Position numbers and translations under genes: made by a program. A stretch of DNA of 64,000 nucleotides from Staphylococcus capitis subsp. capitis. Its GTDB lineage: Bacteria; Bacillota; Bacilli; Staphylococcales; Staphylococcaceae. Under the pieces are notes generated by a model. It was not told the origin of the DNA, made no database searches, and saw only the letters and a list, made by a program, of their open reading frames with translations. The stretch covers positions 744,001 to 808,000 of the forward strand of contig NZ_CP145263.1 in the NCBI RefSeq assembly GCF_040739495.1, in the 5' to 3' direction. How positions within the stretch are numbered: the first letter of the stretch is position 1; each line of letters begins with the position of its first letter. Shown here one piece after another: positions 30,908-44,467 of the stretch.

Positions 30908-31537
30908 ATGAGTAAAGTACATGTTTTCGATCATCCTTTAATACAGCATAAACTAAGTTATATTAGAGATGCTCATACCGGTACAAAAGAGTTTAGAGAA
31001 CTAGTTGATGAAGTAGGTATGTTAATGGCTTATGAGGTGACTAGAGATTTAGAATTACAAGATGTTGAAATTCAAACACCTGTAACTAAAATGACAGCTA
31101 AACGACTAGCGGGTAAAAAATTAGCTATAGTGCCAATTTTAAGGGCAGGATTAGGAATGACTGATGGTGTTTTAAGTTTAGTTCCTTCAGCAAGAGTAGG
31201 CCATATTGGCTTATATAGAGATCCAGAAACACTTAAAGCAGTAGAGTACTTTGCTAAACTACCTCAAGATATCGATGAAAGACAAATTATCGTTGTAGAC
31301 CCTATGTTAGCGACTGGTGCTTCAGCAATAGAAGCCATTTCATCACTGAAAAATCGTGGTGCGAAAAATATTCGTTTTATGTGCTTAATTGCTGCGCCAG
31401 AAGGTGTGGAAAAGATGCAAGAAGCTCACCCAGACGTAGATATTTATATCGCGACACTTGATGAAAAATTAAATGACAAAGCTTACATCACACCTGGATT
31501 AGGGGATGCTGGTGACAGATTATTTGGCACTAAATAA
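30908..31537 (+). CDS. upp: Uracil phosphoribosyltransferase
   Basis: A 209-aa enzyme making UMP from uracil and PRPP. The PRPP-binding motif [15 protein letters not shown] is near residue 130, and [11 protein letters not shown] closes the C-terminus, as in the family. The start ATG follows TTGGAGGAAATTATAA. It lies 28 bases after glyA in the conserved glyA-upp-mnaA order and would reuse uracil released by the Pdp phosphorylase at 5182. Confidence 0.97.
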   Translation: MSKVHVFDHPLIQHKLSYIRDAHTGTKEFRELVDEVGMLMAYEVTRDLELQDVEIQTPVTKMTAKRLAGKKLAIVPILRAGLGMTDGVLSLVPSARVGHIGLYRDPETLKAVEYFAKLPQDIDERQIIVVDPMLATGASAIEAISSLKNRGAKNIRFMCLIAAPEGVEKMQEAHPDVDIYIATLDEKLNDKAYITPGLGDAGDRLFGTK

Positions 31538-31560
31538 TAGATTCGGAGATAGATAGTTTG

Positions 31561-32694
31561 ATGAAAAAAATTATGACCATCTTCGGGACAAGACCTGAAG
31601 CTATTAAAATGGCACCACTCGTAAAAGCATTAGAAAAAGATGCTGAATTAGAACCCGTCGTTGTTGTTACAGCTCAACACAGGGAAATGCTTGATTCAGT
31701 ATTAAATACATTTGATATAACACCTTGTCATGATTTGAATATTATGAAATCTGGGCAGACTTTGCCTGATATTACATCAAAATCGATGGTTCTTTTAGAA
31801 GAAGTAATTAAAAAAGAATCACCAGATATGGTACTAGTACATGGTGATACAGTTACTACGTTTTCTGGGTCACTAGCAGCTTTTTATAATCAATTACCTA
31901 TTGGTCATGTTGAAGCTGGGTTAAGAAGTTATGATAAGTATTCTCCTTTTCCTGAGGAGATGAATAGACAAATGGTTGGGGTAATGGCAGACTTGCATTT
32001 TGCCCCAACTTTTAATGCAGCTAAGAATTTGCTTGATGAAGGCAAATCATCTAACAATGTGGTAATAACTGGTAATACAGCGATTGATGCTATGAACTAT
32101 ACAATTAATGATAATTATACTTCTCAAATCATCGATAAACATCGTAACAAGAAATTTATTTTATTAACTGCTCATAGAAGGGAAAATATAGGTCAACCTA
32201 TGATTAACGTGTTTAAGGCAGTTAGAAAATTAATTGATCAGTATGAAGATTTAGCATTAGTATATCCAGTTCACATGAATCCGAGAGTTAGAGAACTCGC
32301 TGAAGCGTATTTAGGTCACCATGATCGTATAGAGTTAATTGAACCTTTAGATGTGATAGACTTTCATAATTTTGCTAAGCACGCTTACCTAATTATGACT
32401 GATTCTGGAGGAATACAAGAAGAAGCTCCATCTCTACATAAACCTGTACTCGTATTGAGAGATAGTACAGAGAGACCTGAAGGGGTAGAAGCAGGTACTT
32501 TAAGGGTTATTGGTACTAATGAGGACTCTGTTTATGAGGAAACTAAGCGTCTTTTAGACGATAAACAGCTTTATAAACATATGAGTGAAACAAACAATCC
32601 CTATGGAGATGGGAATGCAAGTAATAGGATAGTAAATCATATTAAATATTATTTTGGATTAATTAGTGATAAACCCAATCATTTTGAAAAATAA
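31561..32694 (+). CDS. mnaA: UDP-N-acetylglucosamine 2-epimerase (non-hydrolysing)
   Basis: A 377-aa epimerase that makes UDP-ManNAc, used for wall teichoic acid linkage units and capsule. It has KIMTIFGTRPEAIKMAPLV at the N-terminus, GHVEAGLRSYDKYSPFPEEMNR, the TAHRRENIG block and LIMTDSGGIQEEAP. ATG 31561 is taken as the start; a TTG directly before it is possible. GGAGATAG is the ribosome site. In staphylococci and bacilli it precedes the atp operon. Confidence 0.93.
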   Translation: MKKIMTIFGTRPEAIKMAPLVKALEKDAELEPVVVVTAQHREMLDSVLNTFDITPCHDLNIMKSGQTLPDITSKSMVLLEEVIKKESPDMVLVHGDTVTTFSGSLAAFYNQLPIGHVEAGLRSYDKYSPFPEEMNRQMVGVMADLHFAPTFNAAKNLLDEGKSSNNVVITGNTAIDAMNYTINDNYTSQIIDKHRNKKFILLTAHRRENIGQPMINVFKAVRKLIDQYEDLALVYPVHMNPRVRELAEAYLGHHDRIELIEPLDVIDFHNFAKHAYLIMTDSGGIQEEAPSLHKPVLVLRDSTERPEGVEAGTLRVIGTNEDSVYEETKRLLDDKQLYKHMSETNNPYGDGNASNRIVNHIKYYFGLISDKPNHFEK

Positions 32695-32770
32695 AAAGTT
32701 TGTTACGTTACTTTTTTGTGAATATTTTGTGACAAAAATGCCGTAAATTTTAACAAGACTTTGAATAGAA

Positions 32771-32800
32771 TTGACACCATACAATAGGCTATATTATCAT
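32771..32800 (+). promoter_or_regulatory. Probable atp operon promoter
   Basis: TTGACA (32771-32776) is followed by an AT-rich -10 region, either TATTAT at 32792 (15-base spacer) or TATCAT at 32795 (18-base spacer). It lies about 60 bases upstream of atpI. Confidence 0.65.
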
Positions 32801-32859
32801 TTAGATTGTATGAGTGGAACGGTTTACATGATTGGTATAAGACACTCGGAGGCATATAG

Positions 32860-33210
32860 ATGAGTCGTTTCTACATCATTTTTAAACAATATATCCAATA
32901 TTATCTTTATCTCTTAATAGTATTAGGAATATTGTATCTAATTATACCCCGACCTTTTATTTTAGGATTAATGATAGGAACATGTGGTTCTTTGGTTAAT
33001 ACATACATCTTTGAAAGTTATTTAGCAAAGGCACAACAACAAGATGCTATACATATTTCAACGGGCAATATATGGAGATATCTTGTAGCAATCATTGCGT
33101 GTTTGTTATGGTTTTTCTTCAAAGACCACATCAATATCATAGGTGTATTAATTGGTTTAATGATTTCTTATATTGTAATCATATTGCGCCCTCTACTTAA
33201 AAGGGAGTAA
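32860..33210 (+). CDS. atpI: ATP synthase subunit I (AtpI-like), 116 aa
   Basis: A four-helix hydrophobic protein (helices near 13-30, 33-50, 66-84 and 90-110) at the AtpI position ahead of atpB. AtpI is poorly conserved and serves as an assembly factor for the c-ring in some bacteria. The gene position is the main evidence; the sequence shows only the typical membrane layout. The start ATG follows CGGAGGCATATAG. Confidence 0.82.
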   Translation: MSRFYIIFKQYIQYYLYLLIVLGILYLIIPRPFILGLMIGTCGSLVNTYIFESYLAKAQQQDAIHISTGNIWRYLVAIIACLLWFFFKDHINIIGVLIGLMISYIVIILRPLLKRE

Positions 33211-33221
33211 AAATTAAATAA

Positions 33222-33965
<744 letters not shown>

Positions 33966-33970
33966 ATTAA

Positions 33971-34222
<252 letters not shown>

Positions 34223-34232
34223 GACATATTAA

Positions 34233-34275
34233 GGCGAGGCCTGTACAAGGCTATCGCCGTTCGTTTTGTTTTTTA
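34233..34275 (+). terminator. Terminator-like hairpin between atpE and atpF
   Basis: GGCGA (34233-34237) pairs with TCGCC (34254-34258), with an inner GCCT/AGGC helix, followed by GTTCGTTTTGTTTTTTAT. It resembles an intrinsic terminator yet lies inside the atp operon; it may act as a partial terminator or as a 3'-end barrier for processed atpE mRNA. Confidence 0.65.
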
Positions 34276-34308
34276 TAGCTTAGTGATTATATCTACGAAA
34301 GGAGTGTC

Positions 34309-34320
34309 ATGAGCCCGTGA
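34309..34320 (+). CDS. Three-codon minicistron overlapping the atpF start
   Basis: ATG-AGC-CCG-TGA lies five bases after GAAAGGAG, the best ribosome site in the gap. Its TGA overlaps the GTG start of atpF (GTGA). Ribosomes would most naturally start here, end after three codons and restart at atpF. Whether it is translated is inferred. Confidence 0.5.
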   Translation: MSP

Positions 34321-34832
34321 CTGCAACAGCTAATATGTTCGTTTTAGGTGCAGGAGTCGAATGGGGAACAACAATTGTTACACTTGCCACATTCGTAATT
34401 CTTCTTGCGCTATTGAAGAAATTTGCTTGGGGTCCATTAAAAGAAGTAATGGACAAACGTGAGCGAGACATCAATAAATATATTGATGATGCTGAACAAG
34501 CTAAAATTAACGCTCAAAAACTTGAAGAAGAAAACAGAAAGACACTTAAAGAAACTCAAGATGAAGTTCAAAGAATCTTAGACGATGCTAAGATTCAAGC
34601 ACGTAAGCAACATGAAGAAATTATTCATGAAGCTAATGTAAGAGCTAACGGCATGATTGAGACTGCTCAAAGTGAAATTAACAGTGAAAAAGAACGTGCA
34701 CTTGCTGATATTAATAATCAAGTATCTGAACTATCAGTATTAATCGCATCTAAAGTTCTTAGAAAAGAAATTTCAGAGCAAGATCAAAAAGATTTAGTTG
34801 AAAAGTATTTAAAAGAGGCAGGGGATAAATAA
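34317..34832 (+). CDS. atpF: ATP synthase subunit b
   Basis: A 171-aa peripheral-stalk subunit: an N-terminal membrane helix (about 14-32, [20 protein letters not shown]) then a long charged coiled coil ([30 protein letters not shown]...), ending [18 protein letters not shown]. Translation must begin at GTG 34317: the upstream ATG (34309) is in another frame and stops after three codons. The Shine-Dalgarno lies 13 bases from this GTG, too far for ideal direct initiation, which supports coupling to the minicistron. It overlaps the atpH start by one base. Confidence 0.95.
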   Translation: MTATANMFVLGAGVEWGTTIVTLATFVILLALLKKFAWGPLKEVMDKRERDINKYIDDAEQAKINAQKLEEENRKTLKETQDEVQRILDDAKIQARKQHEEIIHEANVRANGMIETAQSEINSEKERALADINNQVSELSVLIASKVLRKEISEQDQKDLVEKYLKEAGDK

Positions 34833-35371
34833 TGGTAAAGGTAGCAAATAAATATGCCAAAGCATTATTTGATGTCTCTAATGATACAAATCAATTAGAT
34901 GTAGTTTATGAAGATTTAGAAACAATCAGCCATTCATCTTTCGACTATATTAAAAGTTTAAAAGCAATTGATAGTAATCCTTCATTAACAGCAGATGAGC
35001 GTAAATCATTCGTTAATGAAGTATATAGTGGTGCAAATCAATACGTCGTTAATACGCTAAAAGTTTTAGCTGATAATCGTCATTTATCATTAATTGAAGA
35101 TGTATTTAGAGCTTTTCAAAGTTTATATAATGCGCATCATAACCAAGACTTTGCAATTGTAGAATCTACTTATGAATTAAATGAAGATGAATTAGCAAGA
35201 ATAGAACAATTGATTAAAGATCAAACACATTTATCTAGAGTAATTGTTAGCACTAAAATCAATCCAAATTTAATTGGTGGATTTAGAGTTAAGGTCGGCA
35301 CAACTGTTATGGATGGTAGCGTTAAGAATGACCTTGTTCAATTACAAAGAAAATTTGAAAGAGCTAATTAA
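34832..35371 (+). CDS. atpH: ATP synthase subunit delta
   Basis: A 179-aa subunit that joins F1 to the b stalk. It starts [16 protein letters not shown], has the helical N-terminal domain to about 105 and the conserved end [29 protein letters not shown]. The start ATG overlaps the atpF stop (TAATG), so the two stalk subunits are coupled. Confidence 0.96.
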   Translation: MVKVANKYAKALFDVSNDTNQLDVVYEDLETISHSSFDYIKSLKAIDSNPSLTADERKSFVNEVYSGANQYVVNTLKVLADNRHLSLIEDVFRAFQSLYNAHHNQDFAIVESTYELNEDELARIEQLIKDQTHLSRVIVSTKINPNLIGGFRVKVGTTVMDGSVKNDLVQLQRKFERAN

Positions 35372-35393
35372 TATTTAAAGAGGAGTGACATAG

Positions 35394-36905
<1,512 letters not shown>

Positions 36906-36938
36906 TTCTTAATTGAAAAATTGTAACTGCAGATATGA

Positions 36939-37853
<915 letters not shown>

Positions 37854-37859
37854 TATTAA

Positions 37860-39287
<1,428 letters not shown>

Positions 39288-39306
39288 TAATTAGGAGGTA
39301 TGGATA

Positions 39307-39711
39307 ATGAATACATTAAGCCTAAATATTGTCACTCCTAATGGTTCTGTCTACGAACGAGAAGATGTAGAACTAGCTGTATTACAAACAACAGCTGGTG
39401 AAATGGGTATCATGAGTGGACACATTCCAACAGTTGCCGCATTAAAGACTGGCTATGTTAAAGTTAACTTTCATAATGGTAACGAATATATAGCAGTTAG
39501 TGATGGTTTTGTTGAAGTTAGACAACATAAATTATCAATTATCGTCCAAACAGCAGAAACTGCTAGCGAAATCGATGTTGAGAGAGCTAAATTGGCTAAG
39601 TCGAGAGCAGAATCACATTTAGAAGAAGATGATGATAACAGTGACATTAATAGAGCCAAAAGAGCGTTAGAACGAGCTAATAACCGTTTACGTGTGGCTG
39701 AATTAAAATAA
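39307..39711 (+). CDS. atpC: ATP synthase subunit epsilon
   Basis: A 134-aa regulatory subunit: a beta-sandwich (about 1-85, LNIVTPNGSVYEREDVELAVLQTTAGEMGIMSGHIPTV) and a C-terminal helical hairpin (INRAKRALERANNRLRVAELK) that can inhibit hydrolysis. The ribosome site is TTAGGAGGTATGGATA. It is the last gene of the operon and is followed by a strong terminator. Confidence 0.97.
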   Translation: MNTLSLNIVTPNGSVYEREDVELAVLQTTAGEMGIMSGHIPTVAALKTGYVKVNFHNGNEYIAVSDGFVEVRQHKLSIIVQTAETASEIDVERAKLAKSRAESHLEEDDDNSDINRAKRALERANNRLRVAELK

Positions 39712-39715
39712 CTAA

Positions 39716-39757
39716 AAAGGTTCGAGGCGTTATATACGCTTCGAACCTTTTTTTATT
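39716..39757 (+). terminator. atp operon terminator
   Basis: A 15-bp stem with one G-U pair (39716-39730 with 39736-39750) and a 5-base loop runs into TTTTTTTATT. Confidence 0.92.
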
Positions 39758-39851
39758 AAATATTTTAATTTCACAATCGGAATTATTAAAGTATCTTTAT
39801 CAAGTTATTTCGTGTACAATGTTATACAGTAATCTTACGAAGGAGTAGAAC

Positions 39852-40085
39852 ATGGATTATCTTGGTCAATTTGCAATTGTACACCTTATCTTACATGTAA
39901 TATGTATCTGTATAGCCTATTGGGCTCTAAACTCTGTTAGATTAGATCAATTTTTTAAAAAAGGTTATGCACTACAAGTGCAAATTTGTATGATATTTGT
40001 AGCTATTTTAATAGGTACATCGGTAAGTAATTTTATTGTCGATTTATTACAATATTCAACTCAAGTTAAGTATTTATTAAAGTAA
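39852..40085 (+). CDS. DUF1146 family membrane protein (YwzB-like), 77 aa
   Basis: A small two-helix membrane protein (about 6-28 and 42-66) ending in a short polar tail. Its composition, length and place between atpC and murA match B. subtilis YwzB (DUF1146). The helices contain SVRLDQFFKKGYALQVQ as the connecting loop. The ribosome site is GAAGGAGTAGAAC. Function is unknown. Confidence 0.82.
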   Translation: MDYLGQFAIVHLILHVICICIAYWALNSVRLDQFFKKGYALQVQICMIFVAILIGTSVSNFIVDLLQYSTQVKYLLK

Positions 40086-40194
40086 TTCAAAAACTGTTAT
40101 TTATATCTAAAACTGGATATAATTATAAAATGAATATTAACTTATTAATCAGGGAAATGAATAAGTAATAGGAGTTATAAGTGGAGGATTTAAG

Positions 40195-41460
40195 ATGGAT
40201 AAAATAGTAATAAATGGTGGAAACCGATTAACAGGTGAAGTTAAAGTTGAAGGTGCAAAAAATGCTGTATTACCAGTATTAACAGCTTCTTTATTAGCTT
40301 CAGAGGGGCAAAGTAAACTTGTTAACGTTCCAGCTTTAAGTGATGTAGAGACGATAAATAATGTTTTATCAACACTTAATGCAGATGTTTCATATAATAA
40401 AGAAGAAAATGCAGTTAAAGTTGATGCTACTCAAAATTTGAATGAAGAGGCTCCATATGAATATGTGAGTAAAATGAGAGCGAGTATTTTAGTAATGGGG
40501 CCATTACTTGCTAGACTCGGACATGCAATTGTAGCGTTACCTGGTGGTTGTGCAATTGGTAGTAGACCGATTGAACAACATATCAAAGGATTTGAAGCAC
40601 TAGGTGCCGAAATTCATTTAGAAAATGGTAATATTTATGCTAATGCTAAAAATGGATTAAAAGGTACTCAAATTCATTTAGATTTTCCAAGTGTAGGAGC
40701 AACACAAAACATTATCATGGCAGCTTCACTTGCATCAGGAAAATCAATTATTGAAAATGCTGCTAAAGAACCAGAAATTGTAGATTTAGCCAACTATATT
40801 AATGAAATGGGCGGTAAAATTACTGGTGCTGGAACAGATACAATCACTATACACGGTGTTGATAAATTACATGGTGTAGAACATTCAATCATTCCAGATA
40901 GAATTGAAGCGGGAACATTATTAATCGCCGGTGCAATCACACGTGGAGATATCCTTGTTCGAGGTGCCATCAAAGAGCATATGGCAAGCTTAGTATATAA
41001 ACTTGAAGAGATGGGGGTTAATTTAGACTTCAAAGAAGACGGTATTCAAGTTTCTGCTGAAGGTGACTTAAAGCCTGTTGATGTAAAAACATTACCACAT
41101 CCAGGTTTCCCAACTGATATGCAATCACAAATGATGGCTTTATTACTTACAGCAAATGGGCATAAAGTTATTACTGAAACGGTCTTTGAAAATAGATTTA
41201 TGCATGTAGCCGAGTTCAGAAGAATGAATGCAAATATTAATGTTGAAGGTAGAAGTGCTAAAATTGAAGGAAAAAGTCAATTACAAGGCGCACAAGTTAA
41301 AGCTACAGATTTAAGAGCTGCAGCAGCATTGATCTTAGCAGGTTTAGTTGCGGAGGGTACTACTCAAGTTACTGAACTTAAACATTTAGATCGAGGCTAT
41401 GTAAATTTACATGGAAAATTAAAAGACCTTGGTGCAGATATCAAACGTATTAATGATTAA
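40195..41460 (+). CDS. murA: UDP-N-acetylglucosamine 1-carboxyvinyltransferase, primary paralogue
   Basis: A 421-aa enolpyruvyl transferase of the first peptidoglycan step. The reactive cysteine, alkylated by fosfomycin, is C119 in [15 protein letters not shown]. The position after atpC and before fabZ identifies the principal MurA (MurA1/MurAA); the paralogue is murZ at 19334. The start ATG follows GTGGAGGATTTAAG. It lies 44 bases before fabZ and is probably cotranscribed with it. Confidence 0.96.
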   Translation: MDKIVINGGNRLTGEVKVEGAKNAVLPVLTASLLASEGQSKLVNVPALSDVETINNVLSTLNADVSYNKEENAVKVDATQNLNEEAPYEYVSKMRASILVMGPLLARLGHAIVALPGGCAIGSRPIEQHIKGFEALGAEIHLENGNIYANAKNGLKGTQIHLDFPSVGATQNIIMAASLASGKSIIENAAKEPEIVDLANYINEMGGKITGAGTDTITIHGVDKLHGVEHSIIPDRIEAGTLLIAGAITRGDILVRGAIKEHMASLVYKLEEMGVNLDFKEDGIQVSAEGDLKPVDVKTLPHPGFPTDMQSQMMALLLTANGHKVITETVFENRFMHVAEFRRMNANINVEGRSAKIEGKSQLQGAQVKATDLRAAAALILAGLVAEGTTQVTELKHLDRGYVNLHGKLKDLGADIKRIND

Positions 41461-41504
41461 ATCATTTTTAAACATCAAAGTTTACATTTCGGAGGTTTAA
41501 TGTA

Positions 41505-41942
41505 ATGGAAACAATTTTTGACTATAATCAAATTAAACAAATTATCCCTCATAGACAACCGTTCTTATTAATTGATAGAGTTGTTGAATATGAAGAAGGA
41601 AAACGTTGCGTGGGTTTAAAGCAAGTTTCTGGTAATGAACCATTTTTCCAAGGGCATTTTCCTGAATACGCAGTAATGCCAGGTGTATTAATAACTGAAG
41701 CACTAGCTCAAACTGGAGCCGTAGCGATGTTAAACAATGAAGAGAATAAAGGTAAAATAGCTTTATTCGCTGGTATTGATAAATGTCGTTTCAAAAAACA
41801 AGTGACACCTGGTGATACGTTAATGTTAGAAGTAGAAATTACTAAAATTAAAGGTCCAATCGGTAAAGGTAGTGCGAAAGCTACAGTCGATGGTCAACTT
41901 GCTTGTAGCTGTGAACTAACATTTGCTATTCAAGATGCTTAA
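41505..41942 (+). CDS. fabZ: 3-hydroxyacyl-ACP dehydratase FabZ
   Basis: A 145-aa hot-dog-fold dehydratase of fatty acid elongation. The catalytic pair is H51 ([13 protein letters not shown]) and E65 ([13 protein letters not shown]). It begins with [13 protein letters not shown], as in the family. The ribosome site is TCGGAGGTTTAATGTA. Its neighbour murA uses UDP-GlcNAc, the branch point with lipid carriers in other bacteria; the pairing is common in Firmicutes. Confidence 0.96.
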   Translation: METIFDYNQIKQIIPHRQPFLLIDRVVEYEEGKRCVGLKQVSGNEPFFQGHFPEYAVMPGVLITEALAQTGAVAMLNNEENKGKIALFAGIDKCRFKKQVTPGDTLMLEVEITKIKGPIGKGSAKATVDGQLACSCELTFAIQDA

Positions 41943-41957
41943 ACTATTCCTTATTAT

Positions 41958-42020
41958 AAAAGGAGTGTATCAAGAACTAATTGAGATGAATTAGTTCCTT
42001 TTACACTCCTTTTTTTATTT
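41958..42020. terminator. Bidirectional terminator
   Basis: An outer 12-bp stem (41958-41969 with 42002-42013) and an inner 9-bp stem (41974-41982 with 41989-41997) end in TTTTTTATTT. It separates convergent fabZ and the ywpF-like gene. Confidence 0.88.
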
Positions 42021-42022
42021 AT

Positions 42023-42466
42023 TTAATTTCTTTCAAATTTTTCTTCTTTTAGTTTAGGTTTAGATTGCATCATTCGATTAAAGGTCTTCTTAAGCTCTTC
42101 ACCAGTTAAACCATCATCTACCAATTCCTCTAGTAAGCTTTCGGCATAGACTTGTCTTAAAGTATAAATATGACATTCCAAAACAACAGACATTGATTTT
42201 TTAAAATTAGCGACATTTTTAACCGTAGCATCAAATAAAGCTGGATCATTTGCAGGTCTAGTGATGACTACTCTAATATCTAATAATTGTTTATCATCCA
42301 TATATGTTTTAAATGTTTCATAGTGCTCATTTGAAATAATAATCTCAAGTAACCAGCCTGTTCCACTACCTTCTTTATTTATAATAACGCCATCTTCGAT
42401 TTCATATTCTGAAACGCCACCATTCTCATTTACAATTTGAAACCGAACAGCCTTAAATGTTTTCAT
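42023..42466 (-). CDS. YwpF-like protein, 147 aa
   Basis: It resembles B. subtilis YwpF, which likewise lies between fabZ and the ssbB gene. It starts MKTFKAVRFQIVNENGGVSEYEIEDGVIINKEGSGTGWLLE and ends with a lysine-rich tail. No catalytic motif or membrane segment is visible. ATG 42466 was chosen because GGGATGTGA precedes it; five further upstream codons include that site. Function is unknown. Confidence 0.72.
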   Translation of the reverse strand: MKTFKAVRFQIVNENGGVSEYEIEDGVIINKEGSGTGWLLEIIISNEHYETFKTYMDDKQLLDIRVVITRPANDPALFDATVKNVANFKKSMSVVLECHIYTLRQVYAESLLEELVDDGLTGEELKKTFNRMMQSKPKLKEEKFERN

Positions 42467-42656
42467 TATTTCACATCCCAATTGTTTTTTAAATATACAA
42501 TAAATTAAATTATAAGCAGTTATGAACTTAATTAATGATTATTTTCTTTAAATATATCAAAAACATACTACAAATAGCTATCATTTTAAGGGTATTTGTA
42601 ATTTTGACCAAATTATAACCCGTCAATTATTATGTATTACAAGAAGGAGGTGACAC

Positions 42657-43052
42657 ATGTTAAACAAAATAGTAATAGTAGGAAGGTTGACTAAAGATGC
42701 TCAAATTTATGAGAAGGAGGATAGTAAGGTCGCAACATTTTGTGTAGCAACTGAAAGAAATTACAAAGATGAAAATAATGAAATATCAAGTGATTATTTA
42801 TTGTGTAAAGCTTTCGGCAAAACAGCAACCAATATCGAAAAATATACTAGTCAAGGTACATTAGTAGGTATAACAGGACAAATGCGTTCAAGAAAATATG
42901 AAAAAGAAGGACAAAAGCATTTTGTAACCGAACTATATGTAGAAACAATTAAATTTATGTCTCCAAAAACTAAACATAATGAAATCCTCTCTCAAAATCA
43001 ATACGATGAAGACACTTATCATTCAGACGACATTGAAATTATTAATATTTAA
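42657..43052 (+). CDS. Short single-stranded DNA-binding protein (SsbB-like), 131 aa
   Basis: An OB-fold SSB: MLNKIVIVGRLTKDAQI, then DYLLCKAFGKTATNIEKYTSQGTLVGITGQMRSRKYEKEGQKHFVTELYVETIKFM. The linker is very short, and the C-terminus reads DDIEIINI in place of the DDDIPF tip that recruits partner proteins in SsbA. Thus it resembles SsbB, the second Bacillus paralogue (ywpH) that acts in DNA uptake; the position beside ywpF agrees. The ribosome site is AGAAGGAGGTGACAC. Confidence 0.88.
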   Translation: MLNKIVIVGRLTKDAQIYEKEDSKVATFCVATERNYKDENNEISSDYLLCKAFGKTATNIEKYTSQGTLVGITGQMRSRKYEKEGQKHFVTELYVETIKFMSPKTKHNEILSQNQYDEDTYHSDDIEIINI

Positions 43053-43125
43053 AAATTAATTCTCTCCCTAAACTCCATCCTATTTTTAATAAAAATTAAA
43101 TTATCCTTTTCTTTCAATTATACTC

Positions 43126-43178
43126 AAGCGACCTACTTTGATCGGCCAATATTAAAGTAAGGTCGCTTTTAATATTTA
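43126..43178 (+). terminator. ssb terminator
   Basis: A long stem with one internal mismatch (43126-43142 with 43151-43168) is followed by TTTAATATTT. The arm AAGCGACCT is perfectly complementary. Confidence 0.8.
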
Positions 43179-43258
43179 AGTCATCAATCATTCAATCAAC
43201 TTATAATTATCTGACAGATTTCAATTATATTACAAACTTGTTTAAGAATCGATACAAT

Positions 43259-43284
43259 CTCAAAACTGTCATGACAGTTTTGAG
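43259..43284. repeat. Perfect 26-bp palindrome upstream of sceD
   Basis: The two 13-base arms, CTCAAAACTGTCA (43259-43271) and its exact complement (43272-43284), meet without a spacer. A hairpin would have no loop, so it looks more like a dimeric protein binding site or operator than a terminator. There is no T tract next to it. Confidence 0.75.
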
Positions 43285-43318
43285 TAGAAATTTAATTCCA
43301 ATTATAATTAATATTCAT

Positions 43319-43335
43319 TGTAATTCGAGTGTAAA
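43319..43335 (+). promoter_or_regulatory. WalR (YycF) box of sceD
   Basis: TGTAAT, five bases, TGTAAA fits the WalR consensus TGTWAH-N5-TGTWAH exactly. WalKR is known to control sceD and other autolysin genes in S. aureus. A looser pair with a six-base gap follows at 43361-43378. The rest of the 394-base gap holds the ssb terminator and the palindrome. Confidence 0.78.
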
Positions 43336-43446
43336 AAAGAGCTTGTTTTTTTTATTTCACTGTAACCTACACTGTTTATACAGATGTTAGAGTAGTACTT
43401 GTAAATTAGTTAAGAAAACAAATCACTTTTAGGAGGATTTTTAATA

Positions 43447-44172
43447 ATGAAAAAGACAATTATTGCATCATCATTAGCAGTAGGATTAGGCGTTGTAGCA
43501 GGTAATGCTGGACACGACGCACACGCAAGTGAAGCAACAAACGTTGATAAAGCAGAATTAGCTCAAAAAGCTCAATCAAATGACCAATCATTAAACGAAA
43601 GCCCTATCCAAAAAGGTGCTTATAACGTAAACTTTGATTACAATGGTTTCAATTATCACTTTGAATCAAATGGTACTCACTGGAGCTGGAACTATGCACA
43701 AAATGGTCAAGCTACTCCACAACAAGATGTAAGCAACCAAACTTCAGCTGACCAAGTAAGTTCACAACAACAAACTAGCCAAGCTCAACAAGCTCAACCA
43801 GAACAAACTTCTGCTCCACAAACTGAGCAAACTCAACAACCACAAGCTAAAGCAACTACTTCTTACAGTGCACCAACTAACAACACTGCAAGTAGTCAAG
43901 CTTCATCAAACCAAGCTTCAAGTGGTTCATCAGTAAACTTAAATTCACACTTAAAACAAATTGCTCAACGTGAATCAGGTGGCGACATCCACGCTATCAA
44001 CCCTTCAACTGGCGCAGCTGGTAAATTCCAATTCTTACAATCAACTTGGGATTCAGTAGCTCCAGAACAATATAAAGGTCAATCTCCAGCTAACGCTCCA
44101 GAAAGCGTACAAGACGCTGCAGCAGTTAAATTATACAACACTGCAGGCGCTAGCCAATGGGTAACTGCATAA
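43447..44172 (+). CDS. sceD: Transglycosylase SceD
   Basis: A 241-aa secreted lytic transglycosylase. A signal peptide ends AHA-SEA, with cleavage after about residue 27. A conserved aromatic segment ([25 protein letters not shown], about 58-83) is followed by a low-complexity Gln/Ser/Thr-rich linker (about 88-160) and the C-terminal domain (about 165-241), with catalytic Glu176 in QRESGGD and [15 protein letters not shown]. It cleaves peptidoglycan in cell separation and is related to IsaA. It is controlled by a WalR box upstream and ends at a strong terminator. Confidence 0.94.
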   Translation: MKKTIIASSLAVGLGVVAGNAGHDAHASEATNVDKAELAQKAQSNDQSLNESPIQKGAYNVNFDYNGFNYHFESNGTHWSWNYAQNGQATPQQDVSNQTSADQVSSQQQTSQAQQAQPEQTSAPQTEQTQQPQAKATTSYSAPTNNTASSQASSNQASSGSSVNLNSHLKQIAQRESGGDIHAINPSTGAAGKFQFLQSTWDSVAPEQYKGQSPANAPESVQDAAAVKLYNTAGASQWVTA

Positions 44173-44190
44173 TTTAAATATATGATTATT

Positions 44191-44226
44191 AACCATCTTC
44201 TCAATATGAGAAGATGGTTTTTTTAT
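44191..44226 (+). terminator. sceD terminator
   Basis: A perfect 13-bp stem (44191-44203 with 44207-44219) with a 3-base loop is followed by TTTTTTTATTT. Confidence 0.92.
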
Positions 44227-44293
44227 TTAGAAGCACATTTAATTGATTTAGTGAGAGTCGTTTGATAATGTAATTATTGAATTAAATAAATAT

Positions 44294-44447
44294 TAACTAC
44301 TAGGGGAGCCACAAGGCTGAGATGATATGATTCAGACCCTTATAACCTGATTTGGTTAGTACCAACGTAGGAAAGTAGTCTTTATCAAATAAGCATCGCT
44401 ATGCCCAGATTTAGCTACTTTTCATTGTTGGAAAGTAGTTTTTTTAT
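44294..44447 (+). promoter_or_regulatory. TPP riboswitch with downstream terminator
   Basis: The THI-box landmarks appear in order: GGGGAGCC (44303), GGCTGAGA (44315), CAGACCCTT (44333), AACCTGAT (44344), then GGTTAGTACCAACGTAGGAAAGTAG. The P1 helix pairs ACTACT near 44296 with AGTAGT near 44374. An expression-platform hairpin (CTACTTTTC 44415-44423 with GGAAAGTAG 44430-44438) ends in seven T. When TPP is bound, the terminator should form and shut off tenA-thiD-thiM-thiE. Confidence 0.96.
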
Positions 44448-44467
44448 TATCCAAGGAGGCTTATTTA

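Noticed and set aside
32692..32725. Possible terminator after mnaA
   Set aside because: The AAAGT/ACTTT pairing is only about five bases with a long loop; too weak to call.
43700..43960. Repeat-like Gln/Ser/Thr tract in sceD as a possible tandem repeat or CRISPR-like pattern
   Set aside because: It is a low-complexity protein linker without equal units or spacers.
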